Assembly: GCA_900546005.1 (NCBI GenBank)
Contig: URBJ01000094.1
Coordinates: 1-8,297 of the forward strand
Direction of reading: 5' to 3'
DNA from: an uncultured Alistipes sp.
GTDB lineage: Bacteria > Bacteroidota > Bacteroidia > Bacteroidales > Rikenellaceae
DNA length: 8,297 nucleotides
Shown here: positions 1 to 5,966 of the stretch, one piece after another
How the letters are laid out: each line of letters starts with the position of its first letter
How positions within the stretch are numbered: position 1 is the first letter of the stretch
The notes under the pieces: model-generated
Told to the model about the DNA's origin: nothing
Database searches by the model: none
Seen by the model: the letters and a program-made list of their open reading frames with translations, nothing else
Translations under genes and position numbers: made by a program

Positions 1-389
1 GCCCCATATCGCCGGATAAAATCTTCAGTCGCCTCAGGGGTCGCCTTGTCGCCCACATCCTGATTTCCGGGAATCACATACAACGGAATATCCGAATCGA
101 TCGCTTCACACAAAACTTCAAAACTCTCTTTCTGATCTTCACTATCCGCATTCTGCACCAAATTTCCGGATATGACCACAAACTCGGGCTCTAACAGATT
201 GATGGTTTCAATCAAAGTTCGCATCGGATTTTGCGTACAACAAGAGTCGCTTCCCTCTGGACAAGGCTCCCATTGGGGATCAGTCAACTGTACGAAAAAG
301 AAGGATTCCTGCCTCTGACCTTGCCCCCATACCATACAAGGGACACAAAACAATAGAAAAAGAGAATAAAGACATCGTTTCATAATCAT
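1..389 (-). CDS. Exported CPPED1-like metallophosphoesterase, C-terminus beyond window
   Basis: The first ~129 codons are visible; the gene runs off the left edge. ATG codons lie at 389 and 383, two codons apart, and the second gives a textbook signal peptide (MKRCLYSLFLLF then CVPCMVWG, probable cleavage before QGQ). I see no lipobox, so the product is probably periplasmic. The mature part follows the calcineurin-like phosphoesterase plan of the CPPED1/CSTP1 group: FVQLTDPQW (motif I as DPQ rather than DxH, usual for this group), then FVVISGNLVQN where GDLV is expected, then VIPGNQDVG where GNHDVG is expected, followed by a family-like PTPE-type stretch (ATPEATEDF). The bridging metal-ligand Asp is therefore Asn and the GNH His is Gln. 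A cysteine-rich insert (PCPEGSDSCC) follows motif I. The family is clear; activity is doubtful and the substrate unknown. Confidence 0.75.
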   Translation of the reverse strand, partial: MIMKRCLYSLFLLFCVPCMVWGQGQRQESFFFVQLTDPQWEPCPEGSDSCCTQNPMRTLIETINLLEPEFVVISGNLVQNADSEDQKESFEVLCEAIDSDIPLYVIPGNQDVGDKATPEATEDFIRRYG

Positions 390-549
390 TGTTTCAAAGC
401 ACCCACTCTACAACACAACATTAACCCGCCCCCACACAAACACGTTATATATCTCACAACCCTATTCATAAACTTGAATAACAACAATTATCAGGCCTAA
501 GAAATATAAGAATGCTTTAAAACAAAAACCGATGTATTCTATTTGAAAT

Positions 550-1041
550 CTATTTCGTCGTCAACTGTTCCTTGACATAGCGCAACAGGCCCTCGCAAGC
601 ATCTTCAAGCAGATCGAGTACATACTCAAATCCGTCGGCTCCACCGTAATAGGGGTCGGGGACCTCTGTCTCGTCAAACCGGACCGAAAAATCGGTCATC
701 CGCCGGATCTCTGCCCGATGCTGTCCACGTGGAGCCTTACGCTGCAGGTCGCGGATATTCTGGTCGTCCATTCCGATAATCAGATCGAACCGGTCAAAAT
801 CCGCCGCAACAACGGGCCGGGATATCGAGGTCAACCGATACCCCCGTCGTGAGGCATGACGCTTCATACGGGGATCGGCACCCTCCCCGGCGTGGTACCC
901 GATGATACCGGCCGAATCGATCTCAACCTGCTCCTCCATACCAGCACGCGCCACGCACGCCTTGAACACCGCCTCCGCACTCGGCGACCGGCAAATGTTT
1001 CCCAAACACACAAACAACACTTTATACTTATCGTTTCCCAT
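550..1041 (-). CDS. Low-molecular-weight protein tyrosine phosphatase
   Basis: A cytoplasmic cysteine phosphatase that removes phosphate from protein tyrosines. The P-loop CLGNICRS (C-x5-R-S) is at residues 12-19 counted from the ATG at 1041, with DSAG, GMDDQN and the catalytic-acid loop VPDPYYGG (Asp about residue 129) all in family order. This start gives 163 residues, close to the usual 150-165. An upstream in-frame ATG at 1065 would add eight residues (MKRLKIFV) before a part that family members normally lack, so I prefer 1041 but cannot exclude 1065. Close paralogues in other bacteria (Wzb, Etp, YwlE, PtpA) work with tyrosine or arginine kinases, but no kinase or capsule gene is in view, so the substrate is unknown. 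It is divergent from the BlaI-type gene at 1270 and shares that upstream region. Confidence 0.92.
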   Translation of the reverse strand: MGNDKYKVLFVCLGNICRSPSAEAVFKACVARAGMEEQVEIDSAGIIGYHAGEGADPRMKRHASRRGYRLTSISRPVVAADFDRFDLIIGMDDQNIRDLQRKAPRGQHRAEIRRMTDFSVRFDETEVPDPYYGGADGFEYVLDLLEDACEGLLRYVKEQLTTK

Positions 1042-1101
1042 AACAAATATTTTTAATCTTTTCATTTACACAAGCGAATCGTTCATCCGCCCGACAAGTG
1101 A

Positions 1102-1109
1102 CAAAAATA
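1102..1109 (-). promoter_or_regulatory. Candidate -7 box for the tyrosine phosphatase gene
   Basis: The minus strand reads TATTTTTG, a full match to the Bacteroidota TAnnTTTG element, which would place the transcription start near 1095, ahead of both possible ATGs. The -33 element is poor: the nearest clean TTG is about 24 nt upstream rather than 19-21. It is called from position and motif only. Confidence 0.35.
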
Positions 1110-1188
1110 CGGAAAACTCCAAAAAACACCGGTCAACGCTACACACCTACCCTGCTTTTAACCGAAAATTTACGATTTTTCAGTTTTC

Positions 1189-1204
1189 AACTAAATTTTT
1201 AGTT
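1189..1204 (+). promoter_or_regulatory. BlaI-type operator, copy 1
   Basis: AACTAAATTTTTAGTT is an inverted repeat with 7-bp arms (AACTAAA/TTTAGTT) around TT. An identical copy lies 29 bp downstream. Size and symmetry suit a dimeric winged-helix repressor of the BlaI/MecI family, whose gene starts 66 nt downstream. This copy ends just upstream of the -33 element. Assignment to the adjacent repressor is inference. Confidence 0.72.
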
Positions 1205-1210
1205 CAAAAT

Positions 1211-1242
1211 ATTGCACAACTAAATTTTTAGTTTTAAATTTG
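1211..1242 (+). promoter_or_regulatory. Promoter of the first blaI-blaR1 operon
   Basis: A TTG at 1212-1214 is followed after 20 nt by TAAATTTG at 1235-1242, matching the Bacteroidota TTTG-N19-21-TAnnTTTG promoter. A start of transcription near 1249 would give a leader of about 20 nt before the ATG at 1270. Operator copy 2 occupies the spacer between the two elements, so a bound repressor would block polymerase directly. Confidence 0.7.
1218..1233 (+). promoter_or_regulatory. BlaI-type operator, copy 2
   Basis: An exact second copy of AACTAAATTTTTAGTT. It lies entirely between the -33 TTG (1212-1214) and the -7 TAAATTTG (1235-1242). The centre-to-centre distance to copy 1 is 29 bp, close to three helical turns, which would put two bound dimers on the same face of the DNA. 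Confidence 0.75.
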
Positions 1243-1269
1243 TCGTAAACGATAAGACAGACTAAAATT

Positions 1270-1677
1270 ATGAAGAGAGAGACCAACACAGAGGTGCGCG
1301 AGCTTACCAAAGCCGAACTTGAAATCATGCAGATTCTATGGGATAAGGGGAGTGCCTTCGTCCACGAGATACAAGAGTGCATGCCGGATCCGAAACCAGC
1401 CTACAACACGATATCGACATTCGTGCGGATTCTCGAAAAGAAGGGAGCGGTAGCCCACGAGGTTTGCGGGAAAAGCCACCGGTACTACCCGACTTTCGGA
1501 CGCGAAGCCTACGCACGCGGGGTAATGCACGGGGTCGTGCAAAACTTTTTCAACAACTCGTATGCACAGATGGTTTCGTTTTTTTGCGAAAAGGAACATC
1601 TTTCGGTTGCCGAATCGGAAGAGATATTAGCCATTGCCCAAAAAGCCATCGCTCAAATAAAGCAACGAGAGAAGTGA
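1270..1677 (+). CDS. BlaI/MecI/CopY-family transcriptional repressor (module 1)
   Basis: 135 residues, the usual size for the family. The N-terminal winged helix spans about residues 10-75: LTKAELEIMQILWDKG, then the recognition helix AYNTISTFVRILEKKG, then the wing ending HRYYP. The C-terminal half is the dimerisation region and contains VSFFCEKEHLS, which lines up with the segment of staphylococcal BlaI/MecI that is cut (Asn-Phe) during induction; the equivalent bond here would be about F104-F105. The gene heads a two-gene operon with the M56 peptidase at 1733 (55-nt gap), the normal BlaI-BlaR1 pairing. It probably represses its own operon through the two palindromes upstream. No beta-lactamase is present in the window, so I do not infer beta-lactam resistance. 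Confidence 0.93.
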   Translation: MKRETNTEVRELTKAELEIMQILWDKGSAFVHEIQECMPDPKPAYNTISTFVRILEKKGAVAHEVCGKSHRYYPTFGREAYARGVMHGVVQNFFNNSYAQMVSFFCEKEHLSVAESEEILAIAQKAIAQIKQREK

Positions 1678-1732
1678 CATCTTCCCTTCCCATAACAATC
1701 ATAATGACCAAACAACCTAATTCTACGACATC

Positions 1733-2965
1733 ATGTATACCGAACCCCTCTATTATATCTTGGCAACACAAATCTGCCTTGCACTGTTCTGGATTTTTTA
1801 CCGGATCGTGCTTGCCCGAAGAAAAACATTAGCACTCAACCGATACTTTCTGCTCACGTCGGTCGCCCTGTCGTTTCTGATTCCAGCCCTCTCCATTCCG
1901 GTTGCGGAACCCTACGGCATCATGTTCGAGGCAGCTGGTCAAACGATCGAGACCGTCACCCCTCAAGAGGAAGTTTCATCACCTGCCTCCTTCGACTGGG
2001 AGAAAGCCCTGCTCCTTATCCAACTGATCGGCAGCACGGCAGTCCTTTCGTTTCTGGTTGCAGGAATCCTCCGGTTACGGCGGGTTACCCATCATGCCAC
2101 ACCGATCCAAAACAGCAAAATCCGCATCTACTCCCTACAAGCCCCAGACCTTGCCTTTTCGTTTTTCAACCGCATATACCTCTCGACGGCCGACCGCGAC
2201 GAAACAACCCTTCGACAAATCGTTGCACACGAAACCGCACACATCCACTTCCACCACAGTCGGGACATCGCGCTGATCTGTGTACTGCAAACTCTCTTCT
2301 GGTGGAATCCGTTCGTATGGTTGTGGAGACGTTCGCTGCGCGAAGTGCACGAATTCCAAGCGGACGACTTTGTTCTGAACAACGGCAGCGATGCGCAGCA
2401 ATATATAACGCTTATGCTCAATCTAAACGGACTCAAAGTCAAATATCCGGAGTTTGCCAATGGGTTCTGCAATTCACTCACCAAAAAACGTTTAACCATG
2501 ATTACACAGAACAGATCGAAATGGGCAAGATACAGAGTCTTGTGGTCTTTGCCCCTGATCGGTGCGTTGATGCTCTGCTTTTCGTTCACGGAACGACCAG
2601 AAGCACCAGAACAAACAACAACGGAGAACCACACCGACACACTAAACACAAAAATCGAGAAACCGGACTCTATGCCTAAGTTTCCGGGCGGTCAAGAAGC
2701 TTACATGCAGTGGATGAACGAGAATCTCATATTTCCTGAAAAAACTGCTCAGGAAAAAATATCAGGAACGGTTGTATGCCGATTCATCGTTCGGGCCGAT
2801 GGCACAGTGGATGAGATAACCATCAAATCGAGTCCCGACCCATACCTCAGTGAAGTTGTTTTGAACGCGATGAAACACATGCCAAAGTGGGAACCCGCAA
2901 TGAAAAACAACCAACCGGTCGACTGCGCCACAACTCTTCCTTTCAAATTTCGCTTCAATAATTAG
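1733..2965 (+). CDS. M56 (BlaR1-like) membrane zinc peptidase with TonB-like C-terminal domain
   Basis: 410 residues. Hydrophobic segments at about 5-26, 38-57 and 91-113 precede the metallopeptidase core HETAH (166-170), with the downstream ligand motif REVHEFQADD (203-212; Glu207 the likely third zinc ligand), and a further membrane segment at about 268-286. After a Thr/Pro/Glu-rich linker comes a TonB C-terminal-like domain (about 315-408): FPGGQEAYMQWM, GTVVCRFIVRADGTVDEI, MPKWEPAM and a terminal FKFRF strand. This fusion is common in Bacteroidota. It replaces the penicillin-binding sensor domain of classical BlaR1, so the ligand is unknown. By analogy the protease domain faces the cytoplasm and the TonB-like domain the periplasm, with signalling leading to loss of the BlaI-type repressor encoded just upstream. 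A strong terminator follows the stop codon. Confidence 0.9.
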   Translation: MYTEPLYYILATQICLALFWIFYRIVLARRKTLALNRYFLLTSVALSFLIPALSIPVAEPYGIMFEAAGQTIETVTPQEEVSSPASFDWEKALLLIQLIGSTAVLSFLVAGILRLRRVTHHATPIQNSKIRIYSLQAPDLAFSFFNRIYLSTADRDETTLRQIVAHETAHIHFHHSRDIALICVLQTLFWWNPFVWLWRRSLREVHEFQADDFVLNNGSDAQQYITLMLNLNGLKVKYPEFANGFCNSLTKKRLTMITQNRSKWARYRVLWSLPLIGALMLCFSFTERPEAPEQTTTENHTDTLNTKIEKPDSMPKFPGGQEAYMQWMNENLIFPEKTAQEKISGTVVCRFIVRADGTVDEITIKSSPDPYLSEVVLNAMKHMPKWEPAMKNNQPVDCATTLPFKFRFNN

Positions 2966-2987
2966 CAGAAAGAAACCAACGATAATG

Positions 2988-3023
2988 AAGATAACCGGAA
3001 AATCCGGTTATCTTTGTTTTTTT
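2988..3023 (+). terminator. Rho-independent terminator after the first blaR1-like gene
   Basis: A perfect 12-bp stem (AAGATAACCGGA at 2988-2999 pairing with 3003-3014), a 3-nt AAA loop, then a T-rich run through 3023. It starts 22 nt after the peptidase stop codon and ends 21 nt before the dipeptidase ATG, so it should limit read-through from the operon. The descending arm plus the next two bases also spells TATCTTTG (3009-3016), a -7-like box, though no TTG lies at the right distance upstream. Confidence 0.85.
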
Positions 3024-3044
3024 AATCAGAGAAAATCTCTCAAC

Positions 3045-3809
3045 ATGAAATCGCTCCGTCTCTTCTGCCAAACAAGCTTTGTCGCTTTAATTCTCATCAT
3101 CGGTGGATGCAATCTGACCTCATCCGATCCATCCTCCGCCCCGTTGGAAACAACGACTGCCGATACCATCAAATCGGTCTTCAGCAACCACACGTCGACC
3201 GACACGCCGTTAGAGAAGCGATTGAGGGAACAGGGATTAGTCGACATCGCTCAAATGGACTCTTCGATTGCGGTTCGCTTGGTCTATGCGACACCCTACA
3301 ATTTTGTGGGTAAACGCCTCTACACCGGCCTCAACAAGGCATTCATGCTTCCTCAGGCAGCTCAGATGCTCCTCGATGCGAAACAACGGCTCAAGGCCCT
3401 GCGTCCGGATCTCAACCTGTTGGTTTACGATGCAGCCCGACCGCTATCGGTTCAACAGCAGATGTGGGATATGGTCAAAGGGACCGAAATGCGCGATTTC
3501 GTGGCCAATCCGAACAACGGACCGGGCATGCACAACTTCGGAGCCGCCGTTGACCTGACCTTGATGGATTGCACCGGACAACCCCTTCCGATGGGGTCCG
3601 GATTCGACTATTTCGGAGACGAATCCCGCACGACCGACGAACAGACTCTCGTCGACGAGGGCCGTATCACCCCCAGAGAACTCGAAAACCGTTTGCTGCT
3701 GCGGAGAGTCATGACCGAGGCGGGCTTCACCACCATCACCGAAGAGTGGTGGCACTTCAACATCATGCCTACCGAAAAAGCCCGCAAAATACTCACACCT
3801 ATTGAATAA
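3045..3809 (+). CDS. VanX-like D-Ala-D-Ala dipeptidase lipoprotein (peptidase M15)
   Basis: 254 residues from the ATG at 3045; an in-frame ATG at 2985 lies before the terminator hairpin and would add 20 residues ahead of the signal peptide, so I reject it. The signal ends in the lipobox IIGGC (lipidated Cys22), followed by a Ser/Thr-rich linker, so it is a predicted membrane-anchored lipoprotein. The M15D dipeptidase core starts near residue 60: VRLVYATPYNFVG, LLVYDAARPLSVQQQMWD (Arg132, equivalent to the VanX active-site Arg), GMHNFGAAVDLTL (zinc ligands His163 and Asp170) and EEWWHFN (catalytic Glu234, zinc ligand His237). Gly161 replaces the usual Ser of SxHxxGxAxD. Family members hydrolyse D-Ala-D-Ala or related peptidoglycan dipeptides. 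An exported form more likely serves wall recycling or remodelling than VanX-type glycopeptide resistance. It sits between two BlaI/BlaR1-like pairs; co-regulation is only inference. Confidence 0.9.
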   Translation: MKSLRLFCQTSFVALILIIGGCNLTSSDPSSAPLETTTADTIKSVFSNHTSTDTPLEKRLREQGLVDIAQMDSSIAVRLVYATPYNFVGKRLYTGLNKAFMLPQAAQMLLDAKQRLKALRPDLNLLVYDAARPLSVQQQMWDMVKGTEMRDFVANPNNGPGMHNFGAAVDLTLMDCTGQPLPMGSGFDYFGDESRTTDEQTLVDEGRITPRELENRLLLRRVMTEAGFTTITEEWWHFNIMPTEKARKILTPIE

Positions 3810-3834
3810 ACGTACGTCAAACAGAAAACACACC

Positions 3835-3871
3835 GAGTCTGACGAAGGCTACCTCTTCGCCAGACTCTTTT
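3835..3871 (+). terminator. Terminator after the dipeptidase gene, in the convergent gap
   Basis: A 13-bp stem with a single A-C mismatch (3835-3847 with 3855-3867), a 7-nt loop, then TTTTATTTTC. It lies 26 nt past the dipeptidase stop and separates it from the oppositely oriented M56 gene. The T-run is clear only on the plus side. Confidence 0.75.
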
Positions 3872-3912
3872 ATTTTCAATATTTTATATAAAACACTGAC
3901 TGATTCAAAACT

Positions 3913-4122
3913 CTATTCGGCAAAATCGAGATTCACCGGACCTTGAGGCAGCGCAGCTCTCTCCTTCACCATATTGGTCGTAGGAACAGACTGATCGACT
4001 ACCTCAAAAGAGATATCGCTGATCCACACCTTTCCAGAACCTTCAAGCAATACACCGAAGGCCATTGCACCCGCCTGTTGCGGAACATCGAGCACGATTT
4101 CATACTTTTTCCAATCGGTCGT
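3913..4122 (-). pseudogene. Out-of-frame C-terminal remnant of the second M56 gene
   Basis: This is the displaced end of the gene that starts at 5446. The frame resumes with TTDWKKYEIVLDVP at 4122 and continues GVLLEGSGKVWISDISFEVV and SVPTTN to a TAG at 3913-3915, 69 residues in all. The upstream frame stops at 4100 just after SLSFDNMYDR. In relatives I recall, FDNM is followed by about seven residues (xxRPIxG) and then TTDW, so the two pieces belong together. About 20 nt are missing at the junction. There is no sensible start codon for independent expression: the in-frame ATG at 4173 gives residues that are a shadow of the upstream frame. Confidence 0.8.
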
Positions 4123-5446
4123 ACATGTTATCAAACGACAGCGATAGATCCTTCTGTTTGCTATCATCCACACGGAACCACATTCCGGCCCAATTTTTCA
4201 CATTTTCGGATTTCAGATAACCCGTCATGCGTACCCGCTTGCCCAGATACTGATCCGCCGAACAGTATTGAGACAACGTTCCGAATTTTGAGGGATCCGG
4301 ATTGGCTCCAGACTCCAGCAGCACCACGTTATTACCCTCCCGTTTTTCGGGCAATACCGATACTTGATAATCTTTGGGAGCTGTTCCGGCCAAAATCCAC
4401 CCCTCGGGAACCCTTTCCACAGCAGTCTGAGATGACACTTCAGCTCTGCTCCCAAAAGACATCAACAATACAACCGCCACGGGCACCAAAAGCAGCGCAT
4501 ACCACCGACTCCGGTTCTGCCCATTCTCTCTATTCATCATGACAATACGTTTCTTCGTTTGACGATACGTATTACTTAAATGAGTGGCCCACTTAAATTT
4601 CTGTGCTCCGACGCTTTTTTTAATAATCAACATTTGATAGTCTGCCGCATCGACTCCCTGAGCCAATACCTGCCGGTCTGCTTGATATTCGTGCAATTCG
4701 CTGAGCTCTCTTCGAAATAGTTTTAACAGAGGATTGAACCAAAACAGAATTTCAACAACGGAAACCAAAACCAGATCATAAATATGGCCTTGTCCGCAAT
4801 GTGCCTTCTCGTGGAGCACGACTTCATGCAGATTATCCCGATAGTCCTCTTCGGAAAGCACGGCATAACGGCCCAACGAATACGGAGAGAACTCTCCGTG
4901 AACAACGATTACATGCATACCGTCGACCTGCTCTTTTGGTGCCCGCCGCAACAGACGCCCCATCTCGAAAAGTCCGAACAGGAAACGTCCTGAAAAAAGT
5001 ATGACACCCCCGACATAGAGCCAAAAAAGTATTTGCAACAGAGAAATATGCCGTTCATTGGAACGTTGAGACATTATCGTTGCTTGTGACGTATTCTGTA
5101 CCTCATTCAACAGTGGTTTGTTTGCTGATTGTTTCTTCTGGACAGGAGCCACGAAGATCGGTTCCGCAGGTGACTCCTCTCCCGAAACACTTTTGACCTC
5201 AGAAACCACACCCCTCGTCTCGACCGGCCGTTCACGTAATGCCTGAAACCAACGACTCTGCTCCCCGGTTCCACCCCATTTCGGCACCGGAATGAACGGA
5301 ATCAACATCGACACACACAGAATAGAGACCATAATCCATCGATTAAGCGAAAAATTCTCTTGACTGCGCATCAACAGCCGATAGCACAGATACAATATCG
5401 CAAAACACAGATTTGCGAACAACAAATAGATCAATACGGCTTCCAT
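4100..5446 (-). CDS. M56 (BlaR1-like) membrane peptidase (module 2), frameshifted near its C-terminus
   Basis: 448 residues as read; about 517 if the frame were intact. Membrane segments lie at about 4-24, 36-54, 135-160, 222-240 and 316-332. The zinc peptidase motif is HEKAH (212-216) with ELHEYQAD (250-257; Glu253 the likely third ligand). After the last membrane segment comes a presumed periplasmic domain beginning PEGWILAGTAPKDYQV, unlike the TonB-like tail of the module 1 protein. Its latter part (LGKRVRMTGYLKSE, WAGMWFRVDD, LSFDNM) resembles a beta-sandwich domain I recall from uncharacterised Bacillota and Bacteroidota proteins; the ligand is unknown. The reading frame breaks at 4115-4123 and ends in an aberrant LEKV-stop, losing roughly half of this domain while sparing the protease core. 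It is read in operon with the BlaI-type gene upstream (27-nt gap). It may be a recent knockout, or a truncated protein with altered signalling. Confidence 0.85.
   Translation of the reverse strand: MEAVLIYLLFANLCFAILYLCYRLLMRSQENFSLNRWIMVSILCVSMLIPFIPVPKWGGTGEQSRWFQALRERPVETRGVVSEVKSVSGEESPAEPIFVAPVQKKQSANKPLLNEVQNTSQATIMSQRSNERHISLLQILFWLYVGGVILFSGRFLFGLFEMGRLLRRAPKEQVDGMHVIVVHGEFSPYSLGRYAVLSEEDYRDNLHEVVLHEKAHCGQGHIYDLVLVSVVEILFWFNPLLKLFRRELSELHEYQADRQVLAQGVDAADYQMLIIKKSVGAQKFKWATHLSNTYRQTKKRIVMMNRENGQNRSRWYALLLVPVAVVLLMSFGSRAEVSSQTAVERVPEGWILAGTAPKDYQVSVLPEKREGNNVVLLESGANPDPSKFGTLSQYCSADQYLGKRVRMTGYLKSENVKNWAGMWFRVDDSKQKDLSLSFDNMYDRLEKV
4115..4123 (-). repeat. Surviving copy of an inferred 9-bp direct repeat at a deletion junction
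   Basis: The minus strand reads ATG TACGACCGA TTGG. TACGACCGA can be read as Tyr-Asp-Arg in the upstream frame, matching a family FDNMYDR-type sequence, and as the start of (T)ACG-ACC-GAT, Thr-Thr-Asp, in the downstream frame. Both readings fit the family, as expected if two copies 20 bp apart recombined into one. The second copy is inferred, not seen. Confidence 0.55.
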
Positions 5447-5473
5447 CTCTATTCTTCTGTTAAGGTTATTACT

Positions 5474-5854
5474 TTATTCCTTCTCTTTATCGCTTTTCCG
5501 TCGTGCTTCGGCCATAGCGACCAATTCACGAATCTCGTCCAACGACAGTTTTTCCTCCTCGACAAACATCGAAAGCACGGAAGCATACGAGTGCTTGAAA
5601 TACTTGTCTATGACAAACTGCAACGACATCCGGCTATAATCCTCCCTCGAGACAACCGCATAGTAGCGATAGGTCGTCCCGAACTGTTCATGGCTGACAA
5701 AGCCTTTCTCTTCCAGTCCGCGCACGATAGTCGAAATCGTATTGTAGTGAGGTTTGGGGCCTTGCAGTCCGCGTATAACATCATGGACAAATTGGGGCCC
5801 ATCGGTCCAGAACCGCTCCATCACCTCTTCTTCGCGTTTAGTCAAATGTTTCAT
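5474..5854 (-). CDS. BlaI/MecI/CopY-family transcriptional repressor (module 2)
   Basis: 126 residues from the ATG at 5854. A longer frame reaches back to 5953, but its first 33 residues run through the promoter region and look non-coding, and LTKREEEVMERFW is where family members normally begin. The winged helix includes HYNTISTIVRGLEEKG (recognition helix) and TYRYYAVVS (wing). The segment VLSMFVEEEKLSLDEI aligns with the induced cleavage region of BlaI; the matching bond would be about M96-F97. The tail is highly charged (ARRKSDKEKE). It is paired with the M56 gene at 5446, 27 nt downstream. The protein is clearly related to, but diverged from, the module 1 repressor, so the pairs look like paralogous modules rather than a recent duplication. 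The intact repressor now sits beside a damaged sensor gene. Confidence 0.92.
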   Translation of the reverse strand: MKHLTKREEEVMERFWTDGPQFVHDVIRGLQGPKPHYNTISTIVRGLEEKGFVSHEQFGTTYRYYAVVSREDYSRMSLQFVIDKYFKHSYASVLSMFVEEEKLSLDEIRELVAMAEARRKSDKEKE

Positions 5855-5916
5855 CTCTGATTTATTATGATTATGTCTTATTCTATTGCGATCTGTTTTC
5901 CTGTTATCCTCTTCTA

Positions 5917-5946
5917 CAAAGATAACCACAAAATTCAGTCTCGCAA
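5917..5946 (-). promoter_or_regulatory. Promoter of the second blaI-blaR1 operon
   Basis: On the minus strand a TTG (5946-5944) is followed after 19 nt by TATCTTTG (5924-5917), a full Bacteroidota -33/-7 pair. Transcription would begin near 5910, about 55 nt before the ATG at 5854. Confidence 0.65.
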
Positions 5947-5966
5947 CTACCAAATCCCTCCAAACG

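Noticed and set aside
390..549. Promoter or terminator in the gap between the phosphatase and metallophosphoesterase genes
   Set aside because: Only near-miss -7 boxes (such as TATATTTC) at wrong spacing and no convincing hairpin with a T-run; I see nothing I can support.
2128..2649. 173-residue minus-strand open frame
   Set aside because: Antisense to the core of the module 1 peptidase, including HETAH; a codon-structure shadow.
2985..3044. Upstream start for the dipeptidase (MKITGKSGYLCFFNQRKSLN)
   Set aside because: It is encoded by the terminator hairpin and would put 20 residues before the lipoprotein signal; the ATG at 3045 gives a normal lipobox-type signal.
4100..4126. Programmed +1 frameshifting in the module 2 M56 gene
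   Set aside because: Skipping one base after ATG would join the frames, but there is no slippery sequence or stimulator, and the family-typical residues between FDNM and TTDW are missing from the DNA, which points to a deletion.
3943..4542. 199-residue plus-strand open frame
   Set aside because: Lies opposite the M56 module 2 gene, which has clear zinc peptidase motifs; the plus-strand translation is Pro/Ser/Arg-rich with no recognisable motif.
5360..5860. 166-residue plus-strand open frame
   Set aside because: Antisense to the module 2 repressor and the start of its peptidase; no conserved features.
5855..5953. Longer N-terminus for the module 2 repressor
   Set aside because: The extra 33 residues overlap the -7 box and most of the promoter and have no family counterpart.
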